Below, piece after piece: positions 1 to 7,232 of a stretch of 18,080 nt of DNA. Origin of the DNA: JAGXOF01 sp046545575 (GTDB lineage Bacteria > Chloroflexota > Dehalococcoidia > SZUA-161 > SpSt-899); contig JBKGZM010000040.1 in assembly GCA_046545575.1 (NCBI GenBank), positions 1 to 18,080 on the forward strand, written 5' to 3'. Under the pieces are notes generated by a model. That model saw only the letters and a program-made list of their open reading frames with translations, did no database searches and was not told where the DNA came from. The position numbers and the translations under genes are program-made. Numbering within the stretch: position 1 is the first letter of the stretch; each line of letters begins with the position of its first letter.

Positions 1-1
1 C

Positions 2-415
2 GAGATGATCGCCGCTGCGGTCAACAGGTGGGATATCGCCCGATTTGGGATGGAGATTATGCGCCCCACCCCTCGCCAGGCCGACCTCATGATCGTCTCG
101 GGGACGATAACCTGGAAAATGGCTCCCAACCTGCTGCGCATCTACGAGCAAATGGCGGAGCCAAAATGGGTGCTGGCTATGGGCTCCTGTGCGATAAGCG
201 GGGGCATATTCTACGATTCCTACAGCGTGGTGCCGGGTGTCAATCGATTGATGCCCGTTGATATCTATGTGCCCGGTTGTCCGCCGAGACCCGAAAGCTT
301 GCTCTACGGCATCACGGAGCTGCATAAGAAGATCATGAGTTCGTCGCTAAAGGGCAAGTTGCACATGCCCAGACCCAAGGAGATTATCTCGGAGATCAAG
401 GATTTCATGCCATGA
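2..415 (+). CDS. nuoB: NADH-quinone oxidoreductase subunit B (partial, 5' end outside window)
   Basis: NuoB carries the terminal [4Fe-4S] cluster N2 that passes electrons to quinone in the peripheral arm of complex I. The frame is open from base 2 to the stop at 413-415, so the start lies upstream. Numbering from the first visible Met (base 5), the conserved stretch RQADLMIVSGTIT is followed by MGSC (Cys62) and VPGCPP (Cys92), two of the four N2 ligands. The adjacent Cys-Cys pair of the family normally precedes 'EMIAAA' by a few residues and would fall just outside the window. About 138 codons are visible. The gene heads a run of nuo genes in canonical order but is separated from nuoC by 475 bp of repeats. 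Identification is secure; only the start is unknown. Confidence 0.96.
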   Translation, partial: EMIAAAVNRWDIARFGMEIMRPTPRQADLMIVSGTITWKMAPNLLRIYEQMAEPKWVLAMGSCAISGGIFYDSYSVVPGVNRLMPVDIYVPGCPPRPESLLYGITELHKKIMSSSLKGKLHMPRPKEIISEIKDFMP

Positions 416-442
416 GTAGCAAGGGCTTTTTGGTTCTCCCTC

Positions 443-502
443 CCCTGGTGGGAGGTAGGGGCGCACAGCGGTGCGCCCGTACGAGGGAGGGGGAATTCAC
501 CC
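443..502. repeat. Intergenic palindromic repeat, family A copy 1
   Basis: A roughly 60-bp segment recurs at 8741-8801 with two substitutions and one single-base insertion. It contains the inverted core GGCGCAC...GTGCGCC (460-477), flanked by TAGGGG and a CGTACGAGGGAGG block. Both copies lie in spacers of the nuo operon. It resembles a REP-like dispersed repeat; nothing suggests that it is translated. Confidence 0.75.
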
Positions 503-535
503 CCACCCCCGTATCTAGGGCGGCGGGACGGCACA

Positions 536-700
536 ATGTCATTCCGGTTCCGAATCAAGTTCAGAATGACATTACTTGATCCGGAATCCAGAAGGTGTAG
601 GCGCACCCTTCAGGGTGCGGAATGCAAAGAGTAGCGACAGGTTTTTAAACCTGTCCGATCGGGTCTGAATGAGATTCTTCGCCCGCAGAGGCGGGCTCAG
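536..700. repeat. Cluster of short palindromes in the nuoB-nuoC spacer
   Basis: Four separate dyads stand in a row. ATGTCATTC (536-544) pairs with GAATGACAT (564-572). GCACCCT-TC-AGGGTGC occupies 603-618. GACAGGTTT-TT-AAACCTGTC occupies 636-655. GCCCGC-AGAG-GCGGGC lies at 681-696, between GAGATTCTTC and CAGAATG. A tract reading CATTCCGG then CTTGATCCGGAATCCAG recurs in part at 3610-3634. The cluster looks like a mosaic of dispersed intergenic repeats. No gene is supported here. Confidence 0.65.
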
Positions 701-710
701 AATGGTATGT

Positions 711-863
711 GTAGCAGGTAAGTTTTCCAAAAAAGGGTTGTTAGTTACCCCCTCTTAGGATAAGAGGGGGTAAGGGGGAGTTAGGAAGAGTTGGGAAATA
801 TTTCATAACCCCTTTTATCCCCCTTATCTTAAGGGGGAGATTATCGGAAAACTAAACTATTAC
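711..863. mobile_element. MITE-like element, copy 1 (153 bp)
   Basis: The left end GTAGCAGGTAAGTTTTCC (711-728) is an imperfect inverted copy of the right end GGAAAACTAAACTATTAC (846-863), matching at 14 of 18 positions. The first 70 bp match the copy at 8830-8898 closely. Inside is a perfect 12-bp stem, TACCCCCTCTTA/TAAGAGGGGGTA (746-757 and 761-772, GGA loop), and a second hairpin CCCCCTTA/TAAGGGGG (819-837). The flanks TGGTATGT (703-710) and TGACATGT (864-871) agree at 6 of 8 bases and look like a decayed target duplication. No ORF of transposase size is present, so it would be non-autonomous. Confidence 0.7.
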
Positions 864-890
864 TGACATGTTGAACATAAAGGACCGAAA

Positions 891-1361
891 GTGGGACTGA
901 CGGTTTTAGCAGGACAGGAAGTTCAATCGCGGATCGAACAGGAGTTGCCTGGCACGACGGTCGAGGCCAGCGACTTTGCTGTTGTCGTCAAGGCGGAAAG
1001 CGTGCTTGACATAATGCGATTCCTCAAGGAATCAGCGGAGTTCGACTTTAATTACCTCACCAACCTGACCTCAGTGGACTACAATGAGTATTTCGAAGTG
1101 GTTTACCACCTTGTATCAATGAAGAAGAAACACACCCTGGTTGTCAAAACGAGATGTGGGAAAGAGAATCCAGAAGTCCAGTCAGTGACTTCTCTCTGGT
1201 TAGGTGCAGATTACCAGGAGCGGGAGGTCTATGACCTGATGGGCATTAGCTTTTCTGGCCATCCCCGCCTGAGGCGGATTCTCCTCTGGGATGGCTTTGA
1301 AGGACATCCCTTGAGAAAGGACTATTCCTATCCGGCGCCGGAACCGCCGGGGCAGCAATAG
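891..1361 (+). CDS. nuoC: NADH-quinone oxidoreductase subunit C
   Basis: NuoC (30-kDa subunit, Nqo5) is a structural protein of the peripheral arm that packs against NuoD and NuoB. It is 156 residues long and separate from NuoD, unlike the NuoCD fusion of enterobacteria. The family signature runs from about residue 108 to 143: YQEREVYDLMGI, then FSGHPRLRRIL, DGFEGHPLRKDY. The start is GTG at 891, preceded by AGGA at 881-884 at suitable spacing; there is no competing in-frame ATG nearby. Its stop lies 7 bp before nuoD, so the two are probably translated together. Because nuoB lies 475 bp upstream behind strong hairpins, nuoC translation depends on its own ribosome site. Confidence 0.95.
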   Translation: MGLTVLAGQEVQSRIEQELPGTTVEASDFAVVVKAESVLDIMRFLKESAEFDFNYLTNLTSVDYNEYFEVVYHLVSMKKKHTLVVKTRCGKENPEVQSVTSLWLGADYQEREVYDLMGISFSGHPRLRRILLWDGFEGHPLRKDYSYPAPEPPGQQ

Positions 1362-1368
1362 AGATATC

Positions 1369-2472
1369 ATGGCAGCGAACACCGATCTTGTAACTGTAAA
1401 TGTCGGACCTCAACACCCATCCACGCACGGGCTCTTCCGCATGCGTGTAACGCTGGACGGTGAAGTGGTACGGGACGTTGAGCCCATGTTCGGGTATCTG
1501 CACCGCGGCATAGAGAAACTGGCCGAGAAGCGGTCCTACCCACAGAATATCCCCTACACGGACAGGTTTCATTATCTTATCTCCATGATAAACGAATGGG
1601 CCTATGTCATGGCAGTGGAGAAGCTGGCCGACATAGAAGTCCCCGAGCGAGCCGAGCACATAAGGGTCATCATCGGGGAGATGACGCGTATTGTGAACCA
1701 TATGCTCAATATCGGCTTCCTGTGCAACGAACTGGGATTCTACTTTACCCCGCTCATGTATTTCTTCCAGGAAAGGGAGAAGATTATCGATCTGTTCGAG
1801 ATGGTCTCGGGACAGCGAATTACCTTCAACTACATGCGGGTGGGCGGAGTAAGCCAGGACCTCCCGCCCGAATTCCTGCCGGCTCTGGATACGCTTCTGG
1901 ATGACGTCATGAGTTATCACGGGGAACTGGAAACTCTCTTGAAGGATAACGAGATCTTGAATGTTCGCTTGAAGGGCACGGGAGTGATCTCACAGGAAGA
2001 TGCAATCAATGCTTCCCTGAGCGGGCCCCTCCTTCGTTCTACAGGGGTCGACTGGGACCTGCGCCGTGATAACCCTTATTCGTTGTACGAGCAACTGGAG
2101 TTCGAAGTGATAACGGGTAAAAACGGAGATAACTTCGACCGCTACCGGGTACGCATGGAGGAGATCAAGCAGAGCGTTCACATAATCAGACAGGCTATGA
2201 ATCAATTGCCCGAAGGGGATATTAAGTCCAAGGTACCCCGCAACCTCAAGCCGCCGGAGGGCGAGGTCTATTCCGCCATCGAGTCCCCTGTTGGCGAATT
2301 GGGATTTTACCTGGTAAGCGATGGTTCTGCGAACCCATACCGCTTTCACTGCCGTGCACCGTCTTTTATCAACATTACCGGATTGCCCACTATGGCCAGG
2401 AATGACCTGATCGCCGATCTGGTAGTTACATTTGGTCTTATCGATATCTGTCTGGGGGAGATTGATCGCTGA
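1369..2472 (+). CDS. nuoD: NADH-quinone oxidoreductase subunit D
   Basis: NuoD (49-kDa subunit, Nqo4; related to the NiFe-hydrogenase large subunit) forms the quinone-reduction site with NuoB. It is 367 residues long, close to family length. GPQHPSTHG at residues 13-21 contains His20, and DRFHYL at 65-70 contains Tyr69; these correspond to the quinone head-group binding His and Tyr known in this family. The C-terminal RAPSFINI and the ending GEIDR are also typical. The start ATG at 1369 follows nuoC by 7 bp, and the stop overlaps the nuoH start in an ATGA-type junction, showing tight translational coupling to nuoH. No nuoE, F or G intervenes. Confidence 0.97.
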   Translation: MAANTDLVTVNVGPQHPSTHGLFRMRVTLDGEVVRDVEPMFGYLHRGIEKLAEKRSYPQNIPYTDRFHYLISMINEWAYVMAVEKLADIEVPERAEHIRVIIGEMTRIVNHMLNIGFLCNELGFYFTPLMYFFQEREKIIDLFEMVSGQRITFNYMRVGGVSQDLPPEFLPALDTLLDDVMSYHGELETLLKDNEILNVRLKGTGVISQEDAINASLSGPLLRSTGVDWDLRRDNPYSLYEQLEFEVITGKNGDNFDRYRVRMEEIKQSVHIIRQAMNQLPEGDIKSKVPRNLKPPEGEVYSAIESPVGELGFYLVSDGSANPYRFHCRAPSFINITGLPTMARNDLIADLVVTFGLIDICLGEIDR

Positions 2473-3596
2473 TGTTCACCTCAACTGATATCGTTACTCA
2501 AATACATAACGTTCTCGATAAGCCGGTAGCGCTCGATTGGCCGGGAAATTTCTGGGCACACTGGGCTATCTACGCGGTGGGAATAGCCGTTGGCCTGTTG
2601 CTGGTGGTTATGGCCTTCATATGGATGGAGCGGAGGCTGTTCGGTCCATTCCAGTTGAGGCGAGGCCCCAACCGCTGCGGGCCCTTCGGGCTCCTCCAGC
2701 CTGTCGCCGACGCGATAAAGATAATGTTGAAAGAGGACATCATCCCTGCCCTGGCGGACAAGACAGCGTATTTCATCGCTCCTATCCTGGCCTTTGCACC
2801 TGCGCTGCTGATACTGGCCGTCGTCCCCTTCCAGAATGGTGTGGGACTGATCCCCGATTTCAATGTGGGGCTCCTGTTTGTGATAGCAATAGGGAGCTTC
2901 GAGACCATAGCGGTGTTCATGGCCGGGTGGTCATCCAACAACAAATACGCCTTGCTCGGCGCGCTGCGAGCCGTGGCCCAGATGCTGAGCTATGAACTGC
3001 CCATGGTGTTAGCTCTCGTTGCTATTCTCCTGGTTACCGGGTCGCTTTCCATGCAGGCTATAGTGGAGGCGCAGTCGATTCCCTTCTTCCTGCTATTCCC
3101 GATAAGCTTCGGCCTCTATTTCATCGGCGTCCTGGCGGAACTGCAGAGGAGTCCGTTTGACCTGCTGGAAGGGGAATCCGAGATCATATCAGGTTATCAC
3201 ATCGAGTACACGGGAATGAAGTTCGCGATGTTCTATCTCGGCGAATATGCCAGCGCCTTTGCACTCTCCTGCATCATCACGACGGTCTTCCTGAGCGGAT
3301 GGAAGGGCCCGGTCCTTCCACCCTTCCTGTGGTTTTTCATCAAGACATTTGCGGTCTTCGGAGTAATCATATGGGTCCGGGCAACGATGCCGCGCATCAG
3401 GATCGACCAGATGATGGCCTTTGCCTGGAAGTATATGATTCCTCTCTCGATAATAAACATTTTCCTCGTGGCACTCGAAGTTATATTCTGGGCACCGCTG
3501 GGCTGGTGGGTTGTTCTATTGAATATGGCAATAGCGATAGTCCTTCCCGCGCTCTGGATAGGTACGCTTAAACTCAAGCCGCGTGTGGGGATTTAA
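2472..3596 (+). CDS. nuoH: NADH-quinone oxidoreductase subunit H
   Basis: NuoH (ND1) is the membrane subunit that joins the peripheral arm to the membrane arm and lines the entrance of the quinone chamber. It is 374 residues long with about eight strongly hydrophobic segments. Family marks are ERRLFGPFQLRRGPNRCGP (about 53-71), QPVADAIKIMLKED (76-89) and the acidic loop ELQRSPFDLLEGESEIISGY (about 223-242), whose carboxylates are implicated in coupling. The ATG overlaps the nuoD stop by one base. A 259-bp repeat-filled spacer separates it from nuoI. Confidence 0.97.
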   Translation: MFTSTDIVTQIHNVLDKPVALDWPGNFWAHWAIYAVGIAVGLLLVVMAFIWMERRLFGPFQLRRGPNRCGPFGLLQPVADAIKIMLKEDIIPALADKTAYFIAPILAFAPALLILAVVPFQNGVGLIPDFNVGLLFVIAIGSFETIAVFMAGWSSNNKYALLGALRAVAQMLSYELPMVLALVAILLVTGSLSMQAIVEAQSIPFFLLFPISFGLYFIGVLAELQRSPFDLLEGESEIISGYHIEYTGMKFAMFYLGEYASAFALSCIITTVFLSGWKGPVLPPFLWFFIKTFAVFGVIIWVRATMPRIRIDQMMAFAWKYMIPLSIINIFLVALEVIFWAPLGWWVVLLNMAIAIVLPALWIGTLKLKPRVGI

Positions 3597-3606
3597 AAAC
3601 AGAATA

Positions 3607-3746
3607 GATGTCATTCCGGCTTGATCCGGATCCAGGGTGGCCGCAGGCTACCCGCCTTTGGCGGGGCGGCTACAGGGGCTATTTTGGAAACAAAGTGAGG
3701 CAGGGAAGGGAGAGGAGATTTCTCTCGCCCCTGGGGGGAGAGAGTT
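3607..3746. repeat. Repeat-filled nuoH-nuoI spacer
   Basis: This spacer holds TGTCATTCCGGCTTGATCCGG (3609-3629), related to the block at 538-585. It also holds the palindrome CCCGCC-TTT-GGCGGG (3651-3665) and an imperfect dyad TCTCTCGCCCCTGGGG...GAGAGA around 3721-3743. No ORF is convincing here. The rest of the spacer to nuoI is AT-rich and carries only the nuoI ribosome site. Confidence 0.6.
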
Positions 3747-3855
3747 AGAGTGAGGGGGAAGAAGTACTGCGCAGTTTGCGATGACAGGTTTTTCGTAGAT
3801 GGTGGAAAAAAGCGATGAACAATTGCTTTGAAAAGGGAAATTGGAGACCAGACAA

Positions 3856-4359
3856 ATGAAACTCAGGATTCCATGGTGGGGCATGGCAAAGGGACTGAGT
3901 GTGACCTTAAAGCATGCGACGCGCAGGCCGGTCACCACTCAATACCCCGAGGAGCGACTCCATGTATCAAAGCGCTTTCGGGGGCAGGAACACGTGTGGG
4001 ACCCCGAGGCATGCACGGCCTGTACCATGTGCGCCAGGGCGTGTCCCCAGAACATCATAAAGCTCACTACTAAAGAGCCGCCGGAAGGCGAGGAGAAAAA
4101 GAAGAAGGTCGTCGACACATTCGAAATCGATGAGGGACTGTGCAGCTTCTGTGGCTTCTGCGTCGAGGCATGCCCGACGAACGCGCTCTTCTTCGGCCGA
4201 TCATACGAACGGGCGCGGTTCCGCCGCAACGAATTGGTCTCCACCAAAGAGGATATGTCGTCGTCAGACAAGGAAAAGAGCGCATGGTACCGCCCGGACC
4301 TTGAGGATAAATTGCCCGAACAGGAACTCCTGCTCTATCGCAAAAAAGGATGGTTCTAG
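3856..4359 (+). CDS. nuoI: NADH-quinone oxidoreductase subunit I (2x[4Fe-4S] ferredoxin-like)
   Basis: NuoI carries clusters N6a and N6b, which wire electrons toward N2 in NuoB. Starting at ATG 3856 it is 167 residues. Two CxxCxxCxxxCP motifs are visible: Cys53/56/59/63 (CTACTMCARACP) and Cys96/99/102/106 (CSFCGFCVEACP). Each Cys quartet would bind [4Fe-4S] in the usual crossed arrangement. A lysine-rich linker (about 80-84) separates them. I chose ATG 3856 because GGAG sits at 3843-3846, right for that start; an in-frame TTG at 3841 would lie on the ribosome site and is less likely. The C-terminal WYRPDLE is family-like. Confidence 0.95.
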   Translation: MKLRIPWWGMAKGLSVTLKHATRRPVTTQYPEERLHVSKRFRGQEHVWDPEACTACTMCARACPQNIIKLTTKEPPEGEEKKKKVVDTFEIDEGLCSFCGFCVEACPTNALFFGRSYERARFRRNELVSTKEDMSSSDKEKSAWYRPDLEDKLPEQELLLYRKKGWF

Positions 4360-4386
4360 GATTTCGAATTTCGGATTTGGGATTTA
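4360..4386. repeat. Short ATTTCGGATTTGGGATTT-type repeat between nuoI and nuoJ
   Basis: The 34-bp gap is almost entirely a degenerate tandem of GATTTCG/GATTTGG units (GATTTCGAATTTCGGATTT followed by GGGATTT). It leaves no recognisable Shine-Dalgarno sequence for nuoJ, whose ATG is 4394. It looks like a small dispersed intergenic repeat. Confidence 0.5.
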
Positions 4387-4393
4387 ATCGCTG

Positions 4394-4906
4394 ATGGGTA
4401 TTGATATCGCATTCTGGATCATAGCGATTGTGGCAGTTGGTTCCGCAATCAGTGTCGTGGTGGCGCGCGACCTGTTTCGCGCAGCGCTGATGCTTGTGCT
4501 TTGCTTCTTCGCGGTCGCGGGGATCTACGCCACGCTCAGCGCCGACTTCCTGGCCATAGCCCAGATACTGATCTACGTCGGGGCTGTAGCGGTGCTGGTC
4601 ATATTCGCCATCATGCTCACGAAAGACCTGAGGCGCGGAAACCCCTTCAACAGGTTTGCCGTACCAGCCTTCTTCGTCTGCGCATTGCTCCTGGCTGGAT
4701 TTATCTTCGTGGTCATAAACACAAACTGGATCGCCATCGAGCCGGCTACCGGAGTAGCACAGATTCAACAAGGCGAACCGACCACAGCAGCCATTGCCGG
4801 AGTGATCTTCGATAAATACAGCGGATTCCTGCTGCCTCTGGAGATAGGCGCTACACTCCTGGTGGCGGCAGTTATCGGCGCGATAGCCTTGATAAGGGAG
4901 AAATAA
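4394..4906 (+). CDS. nuoJ: NADH-quinone oxidoreductase subunit J
   Basis: NuoJ (ND6) is a small membrane subunit next to NuoH and NuoK that takes part in coupling quinone chemistry to proton translocation. It has 170 residues with about five hydrophobic segments (roughly 5-25, 30-50, 55-77, 90-112 and 142-165). The block LSADFLAIAQILIYVGAVAVLVIFAIML is the family hallmark, with the Gly-containing TM3 region where a pi-bulge is known in solved structures. The start ATG 4394 has no clear ribosome site because a repeat occupies the gap. nuoK begins 2 bp after its stop. Confidence 0.93.
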   Translation: MGIDIAFWIIAIVAVGSAISVVVARDLFRAALMLVLCFFAVAGIYATLSADFLAIAQILIYVGAVAVLVIFAIMLTKDLRRGNPFNRFAVPAFFVCALLLAGFIFVVINTNWIAIEPATGVAQIQQGEPTTAAIAGVIFDKYSGFLLPLEIGATLLVAAVIGAIALIREK

Positions 4907-4908
4907 CC

Positions 4909-5226
4909 ATGTCCGTGGGAATCGAGCATTATCTGGTGCTGTCGGGTATCCTGTTCTGTATAGGACTCTACGGAGCGCTGGCAAAGCACAACGCGGTGGG
5001 CATCCTGATGTGCATCGAGATCATGTTGAATGCCGTGAACATCGCGGTTGTAGCGTTCTCACGCTTCCTTGTTCCCGGGACAATACTGCTCACAGGCCAC
5101 GTGTTCGCGCTGTTTATCATGGTTGTTGCTGCGGCCGAGGCGGCTGTCGGACTGGCAATAATCATAACGATGTACAGAACCAGGGAAACCGTCGACGTGG
5201 AAAAGGCCGACTCGATGAAATGGTAA
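4909..5226 (+). CDS. nuoK: NADH-quinone oxidoreductase subunit K
   Basis: NuoK (ND4L) is a three-helix membrane subunit contributing buried carboxylates to the proton pathway. It is 105 residues long, normal for the family. Glu37 in GILMCIEIMLNAVN and Glu77 in VVAAAEAAVGLAI match the two conserved membrane glutamates known to matter in NuoK. ATG 4909 follows GGGAG at a good distance. The gene lies 2 bp after nuoJ and 12 bp before nuoL, so it is within a tightly packed transcription unit. Confidence 0.95.
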   Translation: MSVGIEHYLVLSGILFCIGLYGALAKHNAVGILMCIEIMLNAVNIAVVAFSRFLVPGTILLTGHVFALFIMVVAAAEAAVGLAIIITMYRTRETVDVEKADSMKW

Positions 5227-5238
5227 GGGATATAGAGA

Positions 5239-7221
5239 ATGATGCCTGATTACGGATACTGGCTGATATTCTTTCTGCCGCTCGCGGTCTTCTTGATTAA
5301 TCCGCTTATATTGAGGCCGCTGGGCAAGGAGCGGTTTGCAAGGTATGCCGGCTACCTCACCATACTGGCCATAGGCGGCTCATTTGTGTTGTCCGTCTGG
5401 GCGCTCATCTCCGTGGCGGGAGCCGGCAAGGAAGAACTGCCCATTGTCATAAATACCGAGTGGTTCACAATCGGCGATTTCACCCTCGTAATAAGTCTGC
5501 TCATAGACAAACTGACAACCGTCATGCTCATCGTGGTTACGCTGGTTAGCTTGATGGTGCAGATATACTCCCAGGGCTACATGCACGGCGATACGGGTTA
5601 CATGCGGTACTACACCTGCATGTCCCTGTTTACCGCTTCCATGCTTGGACTCGTCCTCTCGGGCAATATCCTTTTCACGTACGTCTTCTGGGAGATGGTC
5701 GGACTGTGCTCCTACCTCCTGATTGGTTTCTGGTTCCACAAGCCATCGGCTGCCGCTGCGGCGAAGAAGGCGTTTATCGTTACTAGGTTCGGCGACTTCG
5801 GGTTCCTGCTGGCGATACTTGCCATATACTTCAACGTCGGTACGCTTCAGATCGCCGAGATCCCACATGCGATACATGTAGCCTTTCTCACCGGTGCGCT
5901 GTCCGGCACGGTAATAAACTGGATAATCATCGGCATCTTTTCCGGGGCCGTGGGCAAATCGGCGCAGTTTCCGCTGCACACGTGGCTCCCCGATGCAATG
6001 GAGGGCCCCACGCCTGTTAGCGCCCTGATTCATGCCGCCACGATGGTAGCGGCAGGGGTGTTCCTGGTAGCACGCCTCTTCCCCCTGTTCACCCTGCCCG
6101 AGGTCACTCCCGCGATAATGGTGGTGGCGGTTATCGGAGGATTCACCGCTATATTTGCCGCCAGTATGGGCATGGTTATGAACGACGTCAAACGCGTGCT
6201 CGCCTATTCGACGATCAGCCAGTTAGGCTACATGATGCTGGGGCTTGGGGCGGTCGGCGTTGCTGTCTCCGCGGGCGCGGTTCCGCGGGAAGAAGGACTT
6301 GCTCTGGGTGTGGCTGTCGGTATCTTCCATCTCTTTACTCACGCATTCTTCAAGTCCATGTTGTTTTTGGCTTCGGGAAGCGTCAGTCACGCCACCGGGA
6401 CGTTCGATATGCGGCTCATGGGCGGACTCAAAAAGCACCAGCCGTGGACATTTGTCATCTTTCTCATCGGTGCCCTCTCCCTCGCCGGAATATGGCCGCT
6501 TGCCGGTTTCTGGAGCAAGGACGGTATTCTGGCCGAGGCGCTTCACCATACCCCGCTGCTGTTCTGGCTGGGACTTATAACCGTCTTCCTGACCGCGTTT
6601 TACATGTTTAGGGCTCTGTTCATGACCTTCGGTGGTGAGTACCGCGGCGGCGACGCAGCACACGGAGAGGACGTGAGCCACCCGCATGAGTCGCCGACTG
6701 TGATGATAGGCCCGATGGTCCTCCTGGCCATCCTGTCTGTGGCGGCGGGATGGTTCGGCATCTCGAGCTTCCTGGGAGGACATGGAGTGGCGTTTATGGG
6801 AGAGGGAGTGCACGGGTTCTTCGGTGTCTTCGCGCATCCCGGATTGCCTTTGTACAGTTTGCTGGTGGGCCTGGCGGGTATCTTCGCCGCCTATGCCATC
6901 TACAGCGCCAGATGGGTGCCCAGCGAGTCCATCGGACAGGCAATGCCTTCGCTCTATACAATGCTCTCCCGGAAGTACTGGATGGACGACCTTTATGAAA
7001 TCATTATCGTGCGAACCCTGCTGGTAAACGGAATCTTCAGGGTCTGCCACTGGTTCGACGATTATATAGTTGACGGGATCGTGAACGGGCTGGCTTCCCT
7101 GACGAGGCTAACGGGCAGAGGACTCCGCCATGCCCAGGTTGGGCAGCTTCAAGAATACGGAATGGCGATAGCATTTGGAGTAATAGTGATACTGGCCATT
7201 GTCCTGATTGGATTCTATTGA
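5239..7221 (+). CDS. nuoL: NADH-quinone oxidoreductase subunit L
   Basis: NuoL (ND5) is the distal antiporter-like proton-pumping subunit, with a long lateral helix spanning the membrane arm. It is 660 residues, the longest of the three antiporter-like subunits as expected. Visible marks are the TM5 glutamate (Glu152 in FWEMVGLCSYLLIGFW), Lys240 in VGKSAQFPLHTWLPDAMEGPTPVSALIHAATMV, and the His-rich middle loop near residues 474-486 (AAHGEDVSHPHES). The C-terminal third carries the extra helices. Start ATG 5239 (or the adjacent ATG at 5242) follows AAGGGA around 5225-5230. The neighbouring genes make a cation/proton antiporter (Mrp) assignment unnecessary. Confidence 0.96.
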   Translation: MMPDYGYWLIFFLPLAVFLINPLILRPLGKERFARYAGYLTILAIGGSFVLSVWALISVAGAGKEELPIVINTEWFTIGDFTLVISLLIDKLTTVMLIVVTLVSLMVQIYSQGYMHGDTGYMRYYTCMSLFTASMLGLVLSGNILFTYVFWEMVGLCSYLLIGFWFHKPSAAAAAKKAFIVTRFGDFGFLLAILAIYFNVGTLQIAEIPHAIHVAFLTGALSGTVINWIIIGIFSGAVGKSAQFPLHTWLPDAMEGPTPVSALIHAATMVAAGVFLVARLFPLFTLPEVTPAIMVVAVIGGFTAIFAASMGMVMNDVKRVLAYSTISQLGYMMLGLGAVGVAVSAGAVPREEGLALGVAVGIFHLFTHAFFKSMLFLASGSVSHATGTFDMRLMGGLKKHQPWTFVIFLIGALSLAGIWPLAGFWSKDGILAEALHHTPLLFWLGLITVFLTAFYMFRALFMTFGGEYRGGDAAHGEDVSHPHESPTVMIGPMVLLAILSVAAGWFGISSFLGGHGVAFMGEGVHGFFGVFAHPGLPLYSLLVGLAGIFAAYAIYSARWVPSESIGQAMPSLYTMLSRKYWMDDLYEIIIVRTLLVNGIFRVCHWFDDYIVDGIVNGLASLTRLTGRGLRHAQVGQLQEYGMAIAFGVIVILAIVLIGFY

Positions 7222-7232
7222 GGAGTTGACAG

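Noticed and set aside
304..606. Minus-strand ORF of 100 codons over the nuoB end and the following spacer
   Set aside because: It lies mostly on palindromic repeats and antisense to nuoB, with no family resemblance.
1246..1920. Minus-strand ORF of 224 codons opposite nuoC and nuoD
   Set aside because: It is a shadow of two clearly conserved + strand genes; the composition follows from their codon bias.
3841..3855. TTG start for nuoI giving five extra residues
   Set aside because: The GGAG ribosome site overlaps this start and is placed correctly for ATG 3856.
4070..4984. Minus-strand ORF of 304 codons opposite nuoI and nuoJ
   Set aside because: It is antisense to two well-identified genes and contains the translated repeat between them.
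6223..7050. Minus-strand ORF of 275 codons opposite nuoL
   Set aside because: It is a shadow frame; nuoL is intact and conserved over this stretch.
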